64,000 nucleotides of DNA from Nocardiopsis algeriensis (GTDB lineage: Bacteria; Actinomycetota; Actinomycetes; Streptosporangiales; Streptosporangiaceae): positions 124,001 through 188,000 of the forward strand of contig NZ_JACHJO010000007.1 of assembly GCF_014203695.1 (NCBI RefSeq), given 5' to 3'. Below the pieces are notes generated by a model. The model saw nothing but the letters and a program-made list of their open reading frames with translations. It did no database searches and had not been told where the DNA came from. Position 1 is the first letter of the stretch. Every line of letters starts with the position of its first letter. Both the position numbers and the translations under genes were made by a program. This document shows positions 1 to 9,744 of this stretch, piece after piece.

Positions 1-3000
1 GGCCGGAAGTCCGCCGGCGGCGGGCATACCCGTGCCCTGCACGCTGCCGTCGATGTTGTAGCTGATGGAGAACTCGTAGTTGCCGGCCAGGGCCCCTTGG
101 GATGCGGGGATCCCGTAGAGGATGTTGGTGGGGCGGTAGAGCCGGTCCTGCCCGGTGATCCCGATGCGGAAGTCGCCGTCGGGGGTGTGCCGGGTCTGGA
201 GGAACAGCTGCCCCTTGAACCTGGTGTCGTACTGGTAGGAGGACAGCTTGGTGCCCTGTCCGGGCTCGCCCTCCCAGGTCTCCAGGACACGTCCGAGGTC
301 GTCGTAGACGTAGGAGAGCGTGTTCCCGTCGGCGTCGGTCGTGGAGACCAGCTGGTCGAGGTCGTCGTAGACGCTGGTGCTGGTGCCGGTGTCAGGGTCC
401 TGGACCGAGATCTGGCGACCGCGGTGGTCGTACTCGTAGCGCCACTCACCGCCGGCTGGGGTGGTCACCGACTCCAGGTGACCGCTGGGGGTGTAGGTGT
501 AGCGGGTGGAGACGTAGTCGCCGGTGGGGGTGTCCCCCTTGTACTGGCGCTGCTCCACCTTCTGTCCGCGTGCGTTGTGGACGACCGTGGTCGGAACCCC
601 GCCCTCGGGCGGCGTCGTGGAGACGCGGTCGCCCTCGTGGGCGATCTCGGTGCGCCACACCTCGTCGCCGGCGACGCGTTCGATGCCTGCGATGAGGCGG
701 CCCGCGCCGTCGTACTCGTAGACGGTCTGGGAGGGGACGTCGCCGTTGCGGACGACGAGGAGTTCCCCGCTGGGCTCGCCCAGGGCGTAGTAGGCCGTGT
801 TGGTCTTGGCGACCTCGCCGATGCCGTTGTGGAAGGTGTCGGCGACCAGGCGTCCGCCGTCGGGCCCGGGTGCCTGGACCTGCCTCTCGCGCAGGAAGCC
901 GTCGTAGATCTGGTAGGCGGTGTCGTAGGAGCCGTCGTTGCGCAGGGTCTGGGTGGAGACTGACACCGGGGCGTCGTCGGTCATCGTGTACCCGAACTTC
1001 GTGTTCGGGGTCATGTCCCGGTCCTTGGGCCGGTCGGGGTACCAGACCGCGGTCGTACGCCCCAGCGCGTCGTGGGTGGCGTCCGTCCTGCGTCCGTTGG
1101 CGTCGATCTCGGCGTACACCAGGCCGCGGGCGGGGTCGACGTGGGTGACGGTGGTGTGCCCCAGGGCGTTGGTCGCGGAGACCTCGGTGACCAGGCCGTT
1201 CTCGAAGGTGTATTCGGTTGCCTCGGTGACCAGGCCCTCGGCGTCGGCGACCTCCGTGACCATGCCGTACTTGTCGTAGGCTGCGGTCTGAACGGTGCTG
1301 TAGCGGCGGCTGCCGTCGTCGGCGAGGCCGTTGAACTCCTCCACGGTGGTGACGTCGCCCTTGGTGGGCGCCTTGCCGAAGCCTCCGCCGTCGTAGTGGC
1401 GCCGCACATCGGAGATCAGGTCGTCGGCGCCGGCGGTCTCCGAGCAGCGAACCGACACGCTCTCCACGCGGGAGATGTGCACGAACATGTGCGCGCCGGT
1501 GTTGTCGGCGTAGGTGGTGCGCGTGCACACGTCGTCGTCGGAGGTGGAGACGTCGCCCAGGTCGTCCACCTGCTCGACACGCCCGTTGCGGGTGTCGAAC
1601 GTGGTGGTGGTGCGGGTCTCCTGCCAGCTGCCGTCGGCCAGGGCGGTGAAGCTGCGCTCGGTCCTGGTGTTGGTGAGCGCGGCGTGTACGGTGCCCCAGC
1701 TCTCCGTGCGGGTGGCGGTCACGTGCCGCCAGGGTTCGGAGACGGTCTTGTCGACGATCTCGTCGCCGTCGTAGGTGATCTCCTCCAGCTGGTGCCCTGA
1801 CAGCTGGTCGTGGTCGGTGTACTCCTTGCCGGTGGAGTCGGTGACCGTGGCCGAGACGGTGCCGCCGCCGGCCTTCTCGCCGCCGTGCAGGCCCCGCATG
1901 AACGTGTGGTCGGTGCGGGTGGGCATGTCCTGGCCGTCGCCGGTGCGGACGCGGACGGTCTCGTAGCCGCGCCACTGGCCCCAGGTGAGGTACTTCTTGT
2001 CGGTCAGGCCGTTGGGCTCGTCGCGGCGCCAGCCGGCGTCGCCGACGTACTCGTACCGGGTGACCTGGTCGGGGGAGCCGCCGGTGCGGTCGCTCTCGAC
2101 GACCTCTTCGACCACGTACTTGTGGAACCAGTCGGTGATGGGGTCTTCGGCACCGGGTGGGTTCCATTTGACCGGGTAGCAGCGCCCTGTCTGCCTGCCC
2201 TCGGTGGGCAGGTCGTCATGGGTGCACTCGCCGCCGGTGTAGTTGACGTCGATCTGGCCGCCGGTCTCGGTGTGGACGGTCGCGAGGCGGAAGCGCACCA
2301 GGGGCTGGATGTCGTCGCCCGGCTTGTCGATGCGGTTGGGCAGCTGGATGCCGTCGAGTCGGACAGAGGGCAGGCTCAGCTTCTCGTCACCGTCGTGCCC
2401 GGTCTGGGTGATCTCCGACAGCCACAGCGTCCGCGAGCCGTCACCGTTGTCGGTGAACAGGTGGGTGAGCTTCCAGCTGTCCACCGTCCGGTAGCCGTCA
2501 CCGGTGTTGTACTGGGTGCGGATCGACTCCAGGCGCTTGCGGGTCCAGAAAGACGGCGCGGTCTGCGACCAGTCGCACTTGCTGTCCTTCTCGCAGTGGA
2601 GGTCGTAGGGCACGTCCGGCCAGTGGCGGGCGTTGTCCTCGTCGAACTCGTCGGCGTCGCAGTCGAACCCGTCGGTGGGCAGGCAGCGCTCTGCGGTGTC
2701 GAAAACGACCCGGGCGGGGGCGTCCTCGCTGTAGACCTCGCCGGCGCGCTGGCCGTAGTCGACGCGCTTGAGGTAGCCGCCGCGGGTGTAGGCGGTCCCG
2801 TTCCGGTCGGTCCTGCCGTCGCGGGCGTAGTGGTTGGTCTCCTTGCCGTAGAAGTAGGTCATCACGTTGCCGTGCGGGTCCTCGACGTAGTCGAGGTTCC
2901 AGCGCCAGGCCTGCTGGCACCACGATTCGGCGAAGGTGTCCTCGTGGCACGGTTCACCGGAGTCGTCACCGAAGATCGGGGTGGTCCAGGTGGAGTGGGT

Positions 3001-4317
3001 GACCTCGTCCCCGGTGCTCCAGCCGGGAAGGCGGTGGCGGCCGAAGTGGTACTTGATGCCCTCGGTGGTGGTGACCACCCAGTATTCGCCGTTGTCGTCA
3101 CCGTTCTCGGCCCCGGTGCGGCGCTCGATCTTGGAGCCGTCGTCAGACTCCAGGTGCCACTGTCCGGTGTCGTCGTCCTTGACCAGGCGTCCGGAGAGGC
3201 CGTTGAGCATCAGGGTGGCGTTGTCGTTGCCCCAGCACTGGTCGCTCTTGGACTTGTGGCCGTCATCGGAGCAGGCCTTGTAGGAGCGTTCGATGTAGCC
3301 CGGCTCGTAGGAGAAGCCCTCGCCGATCCACGTGCCCTGGTTGTTGGTGGCGCTGGTACGGCCGTCCACGCTCTGGGAGGAGTAGTCCAGCGCCACGTGC
3401 GGCATCAGCTCGGAGGGCACGGGAACCGGGTCCAGGGGGTAGGACCAGGAGAAGACGCCCGAGGACTCCGAGACGCTCCAGGTGGAGGAGGGCTGGAGGG
3501 GCGTGGCTCCGAAGTTCCCGCTGCCGGAGGAGGGGCCTGCTACCAGGAGGAACACTCCGGTGGAGGCTGCGGAGGGCTCGGCGGGCGGAGCGGTCGTGCC
3601 GGGGGCCCGGGACTCGTCGGCGGTGCTCGTGCTGCCGGCTCCGGGGGTGAACACGGCAGCGGTGACGGCGGGGTCTCCGGTCCGCACCGGTCGCGTGTCC
3701 AGAGGGGTGCGGCACTCGGGGTCACCGGGGTCGGTGAGGAAGCAGTCGGGCAAGCGCCACAGGGACAGCCGGTCCCCGTAGGAGCCGCCGTAGGCGTCGG
3801 CGAACTTCGAGTGGTCGACGTGCAGCTCGGCCTCGCCCTCGGCGGTCACCCGGATGAGGAGACCGCCCAGGTCCGCCTCTCGGGCCTCGGCCGGGTCGAG
3901 CACCTCCACGTCCGCGTTGCCGCCGCCCTCGGCGACGATCTGGACCGGCAGTCCGCCGACGTCTTGCATGTCGTCGGGGTCGGCGGCCTCGCGGACCTCG
4001 ACGGTCTCGCGGGCTGCGGCCGGCCACGACACCTGCGGCGCCTCGGCGATCGCCTCGGTCAGCTCCTCGCTCAGTTCGGGGGGTGCCACCTCACCGGTGG
4101 TTCCCGCCACCGGGTCGGGGAGCTCCTGCATACCGGGGGTGTCCCTGTCCCGCATCCAGGCGGGGAAGTCCACCGTCTGCAGGAGGGTCACGATCATGAC
4201 CGCGGCCATGGCCGTGGCGAGTGCGCACAGCAGGGCCCGGTTCAGGGGAACTCTCCGGGTACGCGGTGCCGGCGCGTCCTGCTCCGGGGTCTCGGGGGAG
4301 TCGGTGGTGGAGGGCAT
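1..4317 (-). CDS. RHS-repeat protein, C-terminus off the left edge
   Basis: Open leftward frame with no stop before the window edge: 1,439 codons visible. The ATG at 4317 lies 5 nt past the stop of the LamG gene, with a GGAG box inside that gene's last codons, so the two are probably translationally coupled. Residues 25-47 form one hydrophobic segment (signal anchor or signal peptide). After a low-complexity stretch there is a SpvB-like block (FSWSYPLDPVPVPSELMPHV, about residue 300) and, in the last 500 residues, many YD repeats such as YEYDGAGRL, YEYDHRGRQ and SYVYDDLGRV. RHS proteins form a beta-cage shell that encloses a variable C-terminal toxin. That region, and any immunity gene, would lie left of base 1, so toxin activity cannot be judged. 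Membership of the RHS family is firm; the role in competition is inferred. Confidence 0.93.
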   Translation of the reverse strand, partial: MPSTTDSPETPEQDAPAPRTRRVPLNRALLCALATAMAAVMIVTLLQTVDFPAWMRDRDTPGMQELPDPVAGTTGEVAPPELSEELTEAIAEAPQVSWPAAARETVEVREAADPDDMQDVGGLPVQIVAEGGGNADVEVLDPAEAREADLGGLLIRVTAEGEAELHVDHSKFADAYGGSYGDRLSLWRLPDCFLTDPGDPECRTPLDTRPVRTGDPAVTAAVFTPGAGSTSTADESRAPGTTAPPAEPSAASTGVFLLVAGPSSGSGNFGATPLQPSSTWSVSESSGVFSWSYPLDPVPVPSELMPHVALDYSSQSVDGRTSATNNQGTWIGEGFSYEPGYIERSYKACSDDGHKSKSDQCWGNDNATLMLNGLSGRLVKDDDTGQWHLESDDGSKIERRTGAENGDDNGEYWVVTTTEGIKYHFGRHRLPGWSTGDEVTHSTWTTPIFGDDSGEPCHEDTFAESWCQQAWRWNLDYVEDPHGNVMTYFYGKETNHYARDGRTDRNGTAYTRGGYLKRVDYGQRAGEVYSEDAPARVVFDTAERCLPTDGFDCDADEFDEDNARHWPDVPYDLHCEKDSKCDWSQTAPSFWTRKRLESIRTQYNTGDGYRTVDSWKLTHLFTDNGDGSRTLWLSEITQTGHDGDEKLSLPSVRLDGIQLPNRIDKPGDDIQPLVRFRLATVHTETGGQIDVNYTGGECTHDDLPTEGRQTGRCYPVKWNPPGAEDPITDWFHKYVVEEVVESDRTGGSPDQVTRYEYVGDAGWRRDEPNGLTDKKYLTWGQWRGYETVRVRTGDGQDMPTRTDHTFMRGLHGGEKAGGGTVSATVTDSTGKEYTDHDQLSGHQLEEITYDGDEIVDKTVSEPWRHVTATRTESWGTVHAALTNTRTERSFTALADGSWQETRTTTTFDTRNGRVEQVDDLGDVSTSDDDVCTRTTYADNTGAHMFVHISRVESVSVRCSETAGADDLISDVRRHYDGGGFGKAPTKGDVTTVEEFNGLADDGSRRYSTVQTAAYDKYGMVTEVADAEGLVTEATEYTFENGLVTEVSATNALGHTTVTHVDPARGLVYAEIDANGRRTDATHDALGRTTAVWYPDRPKDRDMTPNTKFGYTMTDDAPVSVSTQTLRNDGSYDTAYQIYDGFLRERQVQAPGPDGGRLVADTFHNGIGEVAKTNTAYYALGEPSGELLVVRNGDVPSQTVYEYDGAGRLIAGIERVAGDEVWRTEIAHEGDRVSTTPPEGGVPTTVVHNARGQKVEQRQYKGDTPTGDYVSTRYTYTPSGHLESVTTPAGGEWRYEYDHRGRQISVQDPDTGTSTSVYDDLDQLVSTTDADGNTLSYVYDDLGRVLETWEGEPGQGTKLSSYQYDTRFKGQLFLQTRHTPDGDFRIGITGQDRLYRPTNILYGIPASQGALAGNYEFSISYNIDGSVQGTGMPAAGGLPA

Positions 4318-4322
4318 GCCGA

Positions 4323-7300
4323 TCACAGCTCCGGGGTTTCGGTGGTTCGGCTGAGTGCGGAGACGAGGGTGGCGTCAGCAGCGCCCGCGTACAGGCGGAC
4401 GTCGTCGAGGGCACCGGAGAAGTACTGCTCCCACTCGCCGCCGAGGAGCGCGCGGCCGCCGCTGACCGGGCCGGGTGCGGTCCAGGCGTGGGAGTAGGGC
4501 TGGGTCTGGGCGTGCGCCCCGTTGACGTACAGGCGCACCTCGCGGGCGAAGGCGTCGTACACGAGCGCGAGATGGTCGCCGCGGTTCTCGGAACTGGGTG
4601 CGGTGTCGGCCGCGGTCAGGACGGTCGTCTCGGGGGTGTCGGTGTCCTCGTGGGCCAGCTCGATCTCCCAGCGTCCGCTGTCGGCTCCGTATCGGATGTC
4701 GAAGAGGCTGTGGTGCTCTCCCGGCATGGACAGGACCGTCATCGACCGGCTCGGCTCGGCCGAGGCCAGGCGCGCGCGAACGCTGACGGTGAAGCTTCCG
4801 TGTGCGGTACCGGCCTGGGCGCTCGCGTGGTCCTCGTCGCCGTCGAGCTGGAGGTGGCCCTCACCCACGAGGGCACTGTCACCGGTCCAGGGGTCGGACA
4901 GGTGGACGGACGCGTCGCCCGCCAGGACCATGGGGGCGCCTCCGGCGGCCTCGGGGCTGGTTCCGTCCGCGGCAGTGGTGAAGGGCCAGTAACCGGTTCG
5001 GTCCACCGGCAGGGCGCGCAGGGCGCCGATCTCCTCGGCTGTGACGATGCGGTCGAAGACGCGGACGTCGGAGAGCGCGCCGTGCAGGTGGCGCTCGTAC
5101 CCGCTGCGGGTCACCGAGCGGCCGATCTGCACATCGCCGCGGGCAGGCCAGACCGTGTCGCGGGTCACGGTTCCACTCAGGGCACCGTTGACGTACAGGC
5201 GCGACGTGTTGAGGTGGGAGTCATGGACGAGAGCCAGGTGGGTCCACTGCCCCTCGGCGACGGGTGCGTCCGCGGAGACGCCCCACTCCCCCAGCGCGTA
5301 CATGTCGGCCTCGGGGAAGGACAGGCGCCAGGCCCGGTCGGAGGCGTCGTAGCCCAGGACGAATCCGGGTTCGCCGGTCCCGTCCTGGGACAGGACCGCC
5401 TGATCTCGTTCCAGGTCGTCCACACGGGCCCAGGCGGTCGCCGAGAACAGCCCGGTGGTGTCGACCAGGTGCGCGTCGGGGGCCAGGTAGGCGCCGGAGG
5501 TGCCGTCCAGCGCGACGGCCAGGCTTCCGGTGCCGCCGGGACCCTGGATGCCGAAGGTCGCGCCGCTTCCCGCAGCGGCGGTGTTTCCGTTTTCGGAGGC
5601 GTCCGCGGCGGCGTCGGCGGTCTCGTCCTCGCTCATGGCCCACTGGCCGACGGCGGATCGTCCGCTCTGCACCAGGAAGAGGTGGTTGGCGCGGGTGCTG
5701 GTCTTGCCGGCCCGGTCCACGGCCTCGACGTAGAGGCTGTGCGGACCGTCGTGCTCAGGGGTCCAGGTGAGGGTCGCCCTGCCGTCGGCGTCGGGGGTCA
5801 GTGTGTTGCCCGGCGAGGGGTCCTTGTTGATCCCGTAGCGGTACTCGACCACGTCAGAGGAGTCGGAGCTGACGGTGAAGGTGCCGTAGGTGCCCACGCC
5901 GTCGTGCCACTCGTCGTCGGCGGGAAAGTCCTCGGAGGCGATCTCGGGTTCCTCGGGTGCGGTGGAGTCGTAGACGAACTGGCAGCGTGTCTGCGCCCCG
6001 TCCCAGCTCCAGGGGCTCCAGGCGTGTCCGTCCGAGGCACGCACGATCCAGGCGATCACGGTCCCCTCGGGAATGCTGTCGGGCACCTGGTAGTGGAAAT
6101 AGGACCCCGAGGCCTTCATGGAGGTGGTGTGGGTCAGCTCCTGCTCGGCACCCGAGGCATCGGTCCAGAAGACGCGGAACTGCGCCTTGAGCTTCTCCGT
6201 GTTGGAGCTGGAGTGGTCCTTGTCACGCAGGTAGGCCGTGAGGCGGGGGGCCTCGTCGACGTAAGGGCGCTTGTCTCCGCCGATGCAGGCGCCGCCGGGG
6301 GACATCTGCAGTCTCGACTGCTGGGGGGTGTCGGGTGCGGTGTTGTAGCGGACCTCCAGCTGGGCGTTGTCGCAGAAGCGCTTCCACTGCACGTGGGTGG
6401 ATTCGTCGCCGGCGCGGAGGCCGAAGGAGGTGGTCTTCCACTTGTTCGCGGCGGCGTCCCCGACCGCGCCGCTGACGTCGAAGCGCACGTTCTGATTGGT
6501 GGCGGTGCAGGATGCGGTGGGCTTGGTGGGGCTCTTGGTGTCCTGTCGCTGCGACCACGAGGGCTGATTGCTCCACTTGGTGGAGCTGCTGAAGCTGCCG
6601 GTCCGGTAGGCCTGGACGGGGTATCCGGTGGAGTTGTAGCTGTGGTACATGGTCACGGCGAGCTCGGCCGACAGAATTTGCCTGCCGTGGTAGGCCGTGG
6701 TGGGGATGCGGTAGAAGAGGCGCTTGACGCCCGCACCGTTGCAGTAGAAGGGGTCTCCGGACAGCTGCGGGCAGCGGCCCACTCCCTCGTGGTCCTTCCC
6801 CGAGAACTTCCAGAAGGAAGTGCCGGAGTATCCGGAGGAGACCATCGCCCACGCCGACAGGGTGGAGGTCTTCCACACGGGGTCGATGTAGAGGGGGTAG
6901 GCGGTGTCCTCGTCCCCGATCATCGCCTGGTCGGGGCGCAGCACGAGGGCTCCCTCCTCCAGGGTCACGCCCACGGAGGAGATGCGGGAGGACTCCAGCG
7001 GCCCTTCTTCGGGGTCCTCGTCCGCGGTCGCGCCGTTCTGCTGCGGTGCGCCCTCGTCTTCGGTCAGGAGTCGCACCGAGTCACCCGCGGCCGTGTCGGA
7101 GGACTCTGCTCCGTCCTCTGCGGCCGTTCCGGAGTCCCACATGAGGGGTTGGGGCGCCTCGAAAACGGTTCCGCCCGCGCCTGTATCGATCGCGGCTAGG
7201 GCCCCTTCGTCCCCCGAAGTGACCTCCAGTCCCGTGGTTTCCAGAGCGAGACGCAGTTCGGCGAGCCCGGGATCAGCTGCAGCCTCGGGGGTGTGCACCA

Positions 7301-7892
7301 CGAGCAGGTGGGAGAAGCCGTCCACCTCCGCACGCACGATCAGGTCCACGTCGGGCAGCACCGACGTGTAGCGGGCCTCGTCACCGTCCAGTTCCGGTTC
7401 GGGAAGGGTGCCCGGCCAACTGATCGACAGCTCCTTGCCCGCACGGGTCAGTGTGGCCAGCGGTGCGTCGCCGCCCGCGGAGAGGCTCAGCCCCATCGTG
7501 GCGGCCCGGGGTGTGATGGTGCCGTCCTCACGGTGGACGAGTGCAGCCTCGGGCTCGACCCACTCGCCGTTCTGCATGACCCGTACGGGGTTGACATGTT
7601 CGAGGGCGGTGAAGGTCCCATCGGGGTCGGCGTAGACCGTGCGGCGCTCCTCCCGCAGGCCGGTGACCTCCACACGCTCGCCCCGCTCGGCGGCGAGTTC
7701 GGCGGCCCCGGCCTCGGTCATCGCGGTCGGCTCCTCCTCCGCGTGCGCGGCGTCGCCACCGCCGGTGTCCGCGATCGGCAGGGCGACGCCCAGGGCGGTG
7801 ATGAGGACGACGGTGGACAGTGAGGCCAGGAGCCTCCGGGGCAACCTGGAGGTACGGGAGCGGGGCATGGCCGAAGAACCGTGGGTGGACAC
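4323..7892 (-). CDS. Secreted LamG (concanavalin-like jellyroll) protein
   Basis: The GTG at 7892 has GGAAGG seven bases upstream; an in-frame ATG at 7868 is the alternative, and either gives a signal peptide (MPRSRTSRLPRRLLASLSTV followed by an Ala-rich cleavage region). From GTG the product is 1,189 residues. The middle part (about 330-560) resembles the beta-sandwich module typical of actinobacterial wall-associated proteins with a Cys-containing tail. Two LamG jellyroll domains follow, at about 760-930 and 980-1185, with motifs such as GQWTHLALVHD, SRLYVNGAL and DVRLYAG. LamG domains bind carbohydrate or protein ligands. The gene lies between an FG-GAP gene and an RHS gene on the same strand with gaps of 38 and 5 nt, so it is probably co-expressed and co-secreted with the RHS protein. 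The ligand is unknown. Confidence 0.88.
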   Translation of the reverse strand: MSTHGSSAMPRSRTSRLPRRLLASLSTVVLITALGVALPIADTGGGDAAHAEEEPTAMTEAGAAELAAERGERVEVTGLREERRTVYADPDGTFTALEHVNPVRVMQNGEWVEPEAALVHREDGTITPRAATMGLSLSAGGDAPLATLTRAGKELSISWPGTLPEPELDGDEARYTSVLPDVDLIVRAEVDGFSHLLVVHTPEAAADPGLAELRLALETTGLEVTSGDEGALAAIDTGAGGTVFEAPQPLMWDSGTAAEDGAESSDTAAGDSVRLLTEDEGAPQQNGATADEDPEEGPLESSRISSVGVTLEEGALVLRPDQAMIGDEDTAYPLYIDPVWKTSTLSAWAMVSSGYSGTSFWKFSGKDHEGVGRCPQLSGDPFYCNGAGVKRLFYRIPTTAYHGRQILSAELAVTMYHSYNSTGYPVQAYRTGSFSSSTKWSNQPSWSQRQDTKSPTKPTASCTATNQNVRFDVSGAVGDAAANKWKTTSFGLRAGDESTHVQWKRFCDNAQLEVRYNTAPDTPQQSRLQMSPGGACIGGDKRPYVDEAPRLTAYLRDKDHSSSNTEKLKAQFRVFWTDASGAEQELTHTTSMKASGSYFHYQVPDSIPEGTVIAWIVRASDGHAWSPWSWDGAQTRCQFVYDSTAPEEPEIASEDFPADDEWHDGVGTYGTFTVSSDSSDVVEYRYGINKDPSPGNTLTPDADGRATLTWTPEHDGPHSLYVEAVDRAGKTSTRANHLFLVQSGRSAVGQWAMSEDETADAAADASENGNTAAAGSGATFGIQGPGGTGSLAVALDGTSGAYLAPDAHLVDTTGLFSATAWARVDDLERDQAVLSQDGTGEPGFVLGYDASDRAWRLSFPEADMYALGEWGVSADAPVAEGQWTHLALVHDSHLNTSRLYVNGALSGTVTRDTVWPARGDVQIGRSVTRSGYERHLHGALSDVRVFDRIVTAEEIGALRALPVDRTGYWPFTTAADGTSPEAAGGAPMVLAGDASVHLSDPWTGDSALVGEGHLQLDGDEDHASAQAGTAHGSFTVSVRARLASAEPSRSMTVLSMPGEHHSLFDIRYGADSGRWEIELAHEDTDTPETTVLTAADTAPSSENRGDHLALVYDAFAREVRLYVNGAHAQTQPYSHAWTAPGPVSGGRALLGGEWEQYFSGALDDVRLYAGAADATLVSALSRTTETPEL

Positions 7893-7930
7893 GGGGGATC
7901 CTTCCGGGGGATACGGGGTGAGTGCGGGGG

Positions 7931-9475
7931 TCAGAGAAGGCCTGCGCCGAAAGCGCGTCCTCCTTCTGGAACCCCGTCCTGACCCGGCCGCCAGGTTCGC
8001 CAGTCGGCGCTGCCGGTTTCCAGACCGTTCCACGGGGCTGCGTGCACCGCTCCGGGGTCGCCGTCGTCGAAGGCCGTGGCAACGTAGAGGTTGTCGGCGG
8101 TGACGCTGAAGGACATGCCGAGGTAGGCGCCGGGAACGGCCGGTCCCAGCGCGGTGTGGTCGGCACGCGCGACGTCGAAGCTCTGCGAGGGATCGCCGCC
8201 CAGGGGGTGGTGCACCTGGATCAGGCCTGATGCGCGCTCACTGCCGGTGCCGTGACCGGGAGCTCCCACGACCAGCTTCACCGAGGTGCCGGTGGCAGGG
8301 CTTCCAGGTGCGGTGTCGACCAGTCGGACCCGCTGGCCGAAGAAAGCGCCGTCCTGGCGTGCGTCGGCGTCGGTACTGCCGAGGTCCGCCTCGTAAATCT
8401 GCTCCAGCGTGGCGTCGGCCTTCATCCGGAAGACGTGGACGAAACCGGTGTCCTGCACCTCTCGGGACGTGGTGCCGAGGTCCTCGCCGGGTGAGCTGAT
8501 TGCGATCAGGCTCTCGGGGTCGGTTCCCTCCGAGGGGATTACGTCGATCATGTCGATCGAAGTCCCGGTGCGATCACCGGCTTCTACGATGTCACCGGAG
8601 AGTCCGGTGATGGTGGAACCCTGGTTGAAGGTCCTCAGGTAACGGGGGCGGCCGTCGACCATCGTGTGGGAGAAGAAGTTGACACCGCCGGCGTAGTCCT
8701 CTTCTCCGATGGCCTCCCCGGGTGCGCCTACCACGATGTGGGTGCCGTTGGCCGCCACTTCGTACCCGTAGCGGTCCTGGGCCTCCGCCTCCCCCGGAAT
8801 GCCGTCCGTGTTTTGATGGAAGGCAGCCATGGCGTTCCCGCGCACGTACTGGACGTAGCCGGCCTTTTCCGTGGTGCCGACCGACTCTCCGGGAATGCCG
8901 ATCACCATGTAAGGCTCGCCGGAGAGCGTGTGGCCCGCGGCGACGGAGTGTCCGAACCAGTCCCCGGCCTCGGGGCCGCCTCCGAATCCGGGAGTGTCCT
9001 GGGTCCAGACCTCGGTCGGAGCACTCCAGCCGAGGCCCAGGGCGCTGCCGTAAATGATCATGACCATGCCTGCCTCGGCTCGGCCGTTGACCGTTTCGAA
9101 GGGGAGGCCGACAACGAGGTCGGTGCAGCCGTCCTGGTCGTGGTCAAAGGTGTCCAGGACCTCCCCGAAGCGGTCTCCGTCCTCCGGTTTGCCTGGGACA
9201 GCTCCCTGGCCCTGTTCCAGGACCGTGGTCTCGGTCTCTCCCCCGTAGACCACGGTGATGCGCCCTGCCCTCTCCGCTCCGCCGACTGCGGCGTCGGGGT
9301 CCCCCACAACCAGATCGGGGATCCCGTCGCCGTCGAAGTCGGATTCCGGATTGGTGCCACCCTCACAGGACGGGAGGGAGGAGGGGCGCGGATCGGCGGA
9401 GGCCGAGACCGGCAGCAGGGCGGCGAGTACGGCAGCTGTGGCGGCTGCCGCCGCACGGGGCAGGGGGCGACGCAT
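7931..9475 (-). CDS. Secreted FG-GAP / integrin-alpha-like repeat protein
   Basis: 514 residues. The N-terminus is a clear Sec signal peptide (MRRPLPRAAAAATAAVLAAL, cleavage near ASA-DP). The mature protein is a run of about seven FG-GAP blades; calcium-loop signatures include DFDGDGIPDLVVGDP, DQDGCTDLVVGLP, VAANGTHIVVGAP and VKLVVGAPGHG. Such repeats build a beta-propeller that binds ligands or mediates cell contact. It is the first gene of the leftward FG-GAP/LamG/RHS set, 38 nt before the LamG start. The AT-richer stretch upstream (9530-9640) is the likely promoter region. The fold is clear from the repeats; the role with the RHS protein is inferred from the neighbourhood. Confidence 0.88.
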   Translation of the reverse strand: MRRPLPRAAAAATAAVLAALLPVSASADPRPSSLPSCEGGTNPESDFDGDGIPDLVVGDPDAAVGGAERAGRITVVYGGETETTVLEQGQGAVPGKPEDGDRFGEVLDTFDHDQDGCTDLVVGLPFETVNGRAEAGMVMIIYGSALGLGWSAPTEVWTQDTPGFGGGPEAGDWFGHSVAAGHTLSGEPYMVIGIPGESVGTTEKAGYVQYVRGNAMAAFHQNTDGIPGEAEAQDRYGYEVAANGTHIVVGAPGEAIGEEDYAGGVNFFSHTMVDGRPRYLRTFNQGSTITGLSGDIVEAGDRTGTSIDMIDVIPSEGTDPESLIAISSPGEDLGTTSREVQDTGFVHVFRMKADATLEQIYEADLGSTDADARQDGAFFGQRVRLVDTAPGSPATGTSVKLVVGAPGHGTGSERASGLIQVHHPLGGDPSQSFDVARADHTALGPAVPGAYLGMSFSVTADNLYVATAFDDGDPGAVHAAPWNGLETGSADWRTWRPGQDGVPEGGRAFGAGLL

Positions 9476-9744
9476 GTGGGGGATGCCTGTCTGTCAGTTC
9501 TGGGTGGAACCGCGTCTCTTCGGCTCAGGACACGCAGCACAGTAATGATCACCTTCAACCCCACAAAGCCCGAAAGACCGAAAACCACCCCTCATACACA
9601 CAAAGCGTCACCGGTATATGACACAGCCTGCACCAACAGTGCCGTGGCCGCATGCGGCCACACCCTTCAGAAGCAAAACATGAAGACCGTTACCCGACCG
9701 CTCGCCTTGTCCTGAACGCACCTTCAGGGGCCGAAAACGCCGTC
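9476..9744. other. Intergenic region with a perfect 18-bp palindrome
   Basis: This 269-bp gap lies between the FG-GAP gene start and the flavoprotein stop, both on the minus strand. It is AT-richer than its surroundings and must hold the FG-GAP promoter. At 9644-9661 it contains the perfect palindrome GTGGCCGCATGCGGCCAC, which has no loop. That favours a protein-binding site, although it may help end flavoprotein transcription. I see no coding sequence. Confidence 0.5.

Noticed and set aside
1810-4497. 895-residue plus-strand frame opposite the RHS gene
   Set aside because: A high-GC shadow frame with Val/Gly-rich low-complexity product; the RHS repeats on the other strand are clear.
4323-8033. 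Longer start of the LamG protein with an Arg-rich prefix
   Set aside because: The prefix overlaps the FG-GAP stop, has no ribosome-binding site and would bury the signal peptide; the GTG at 7892 is better.
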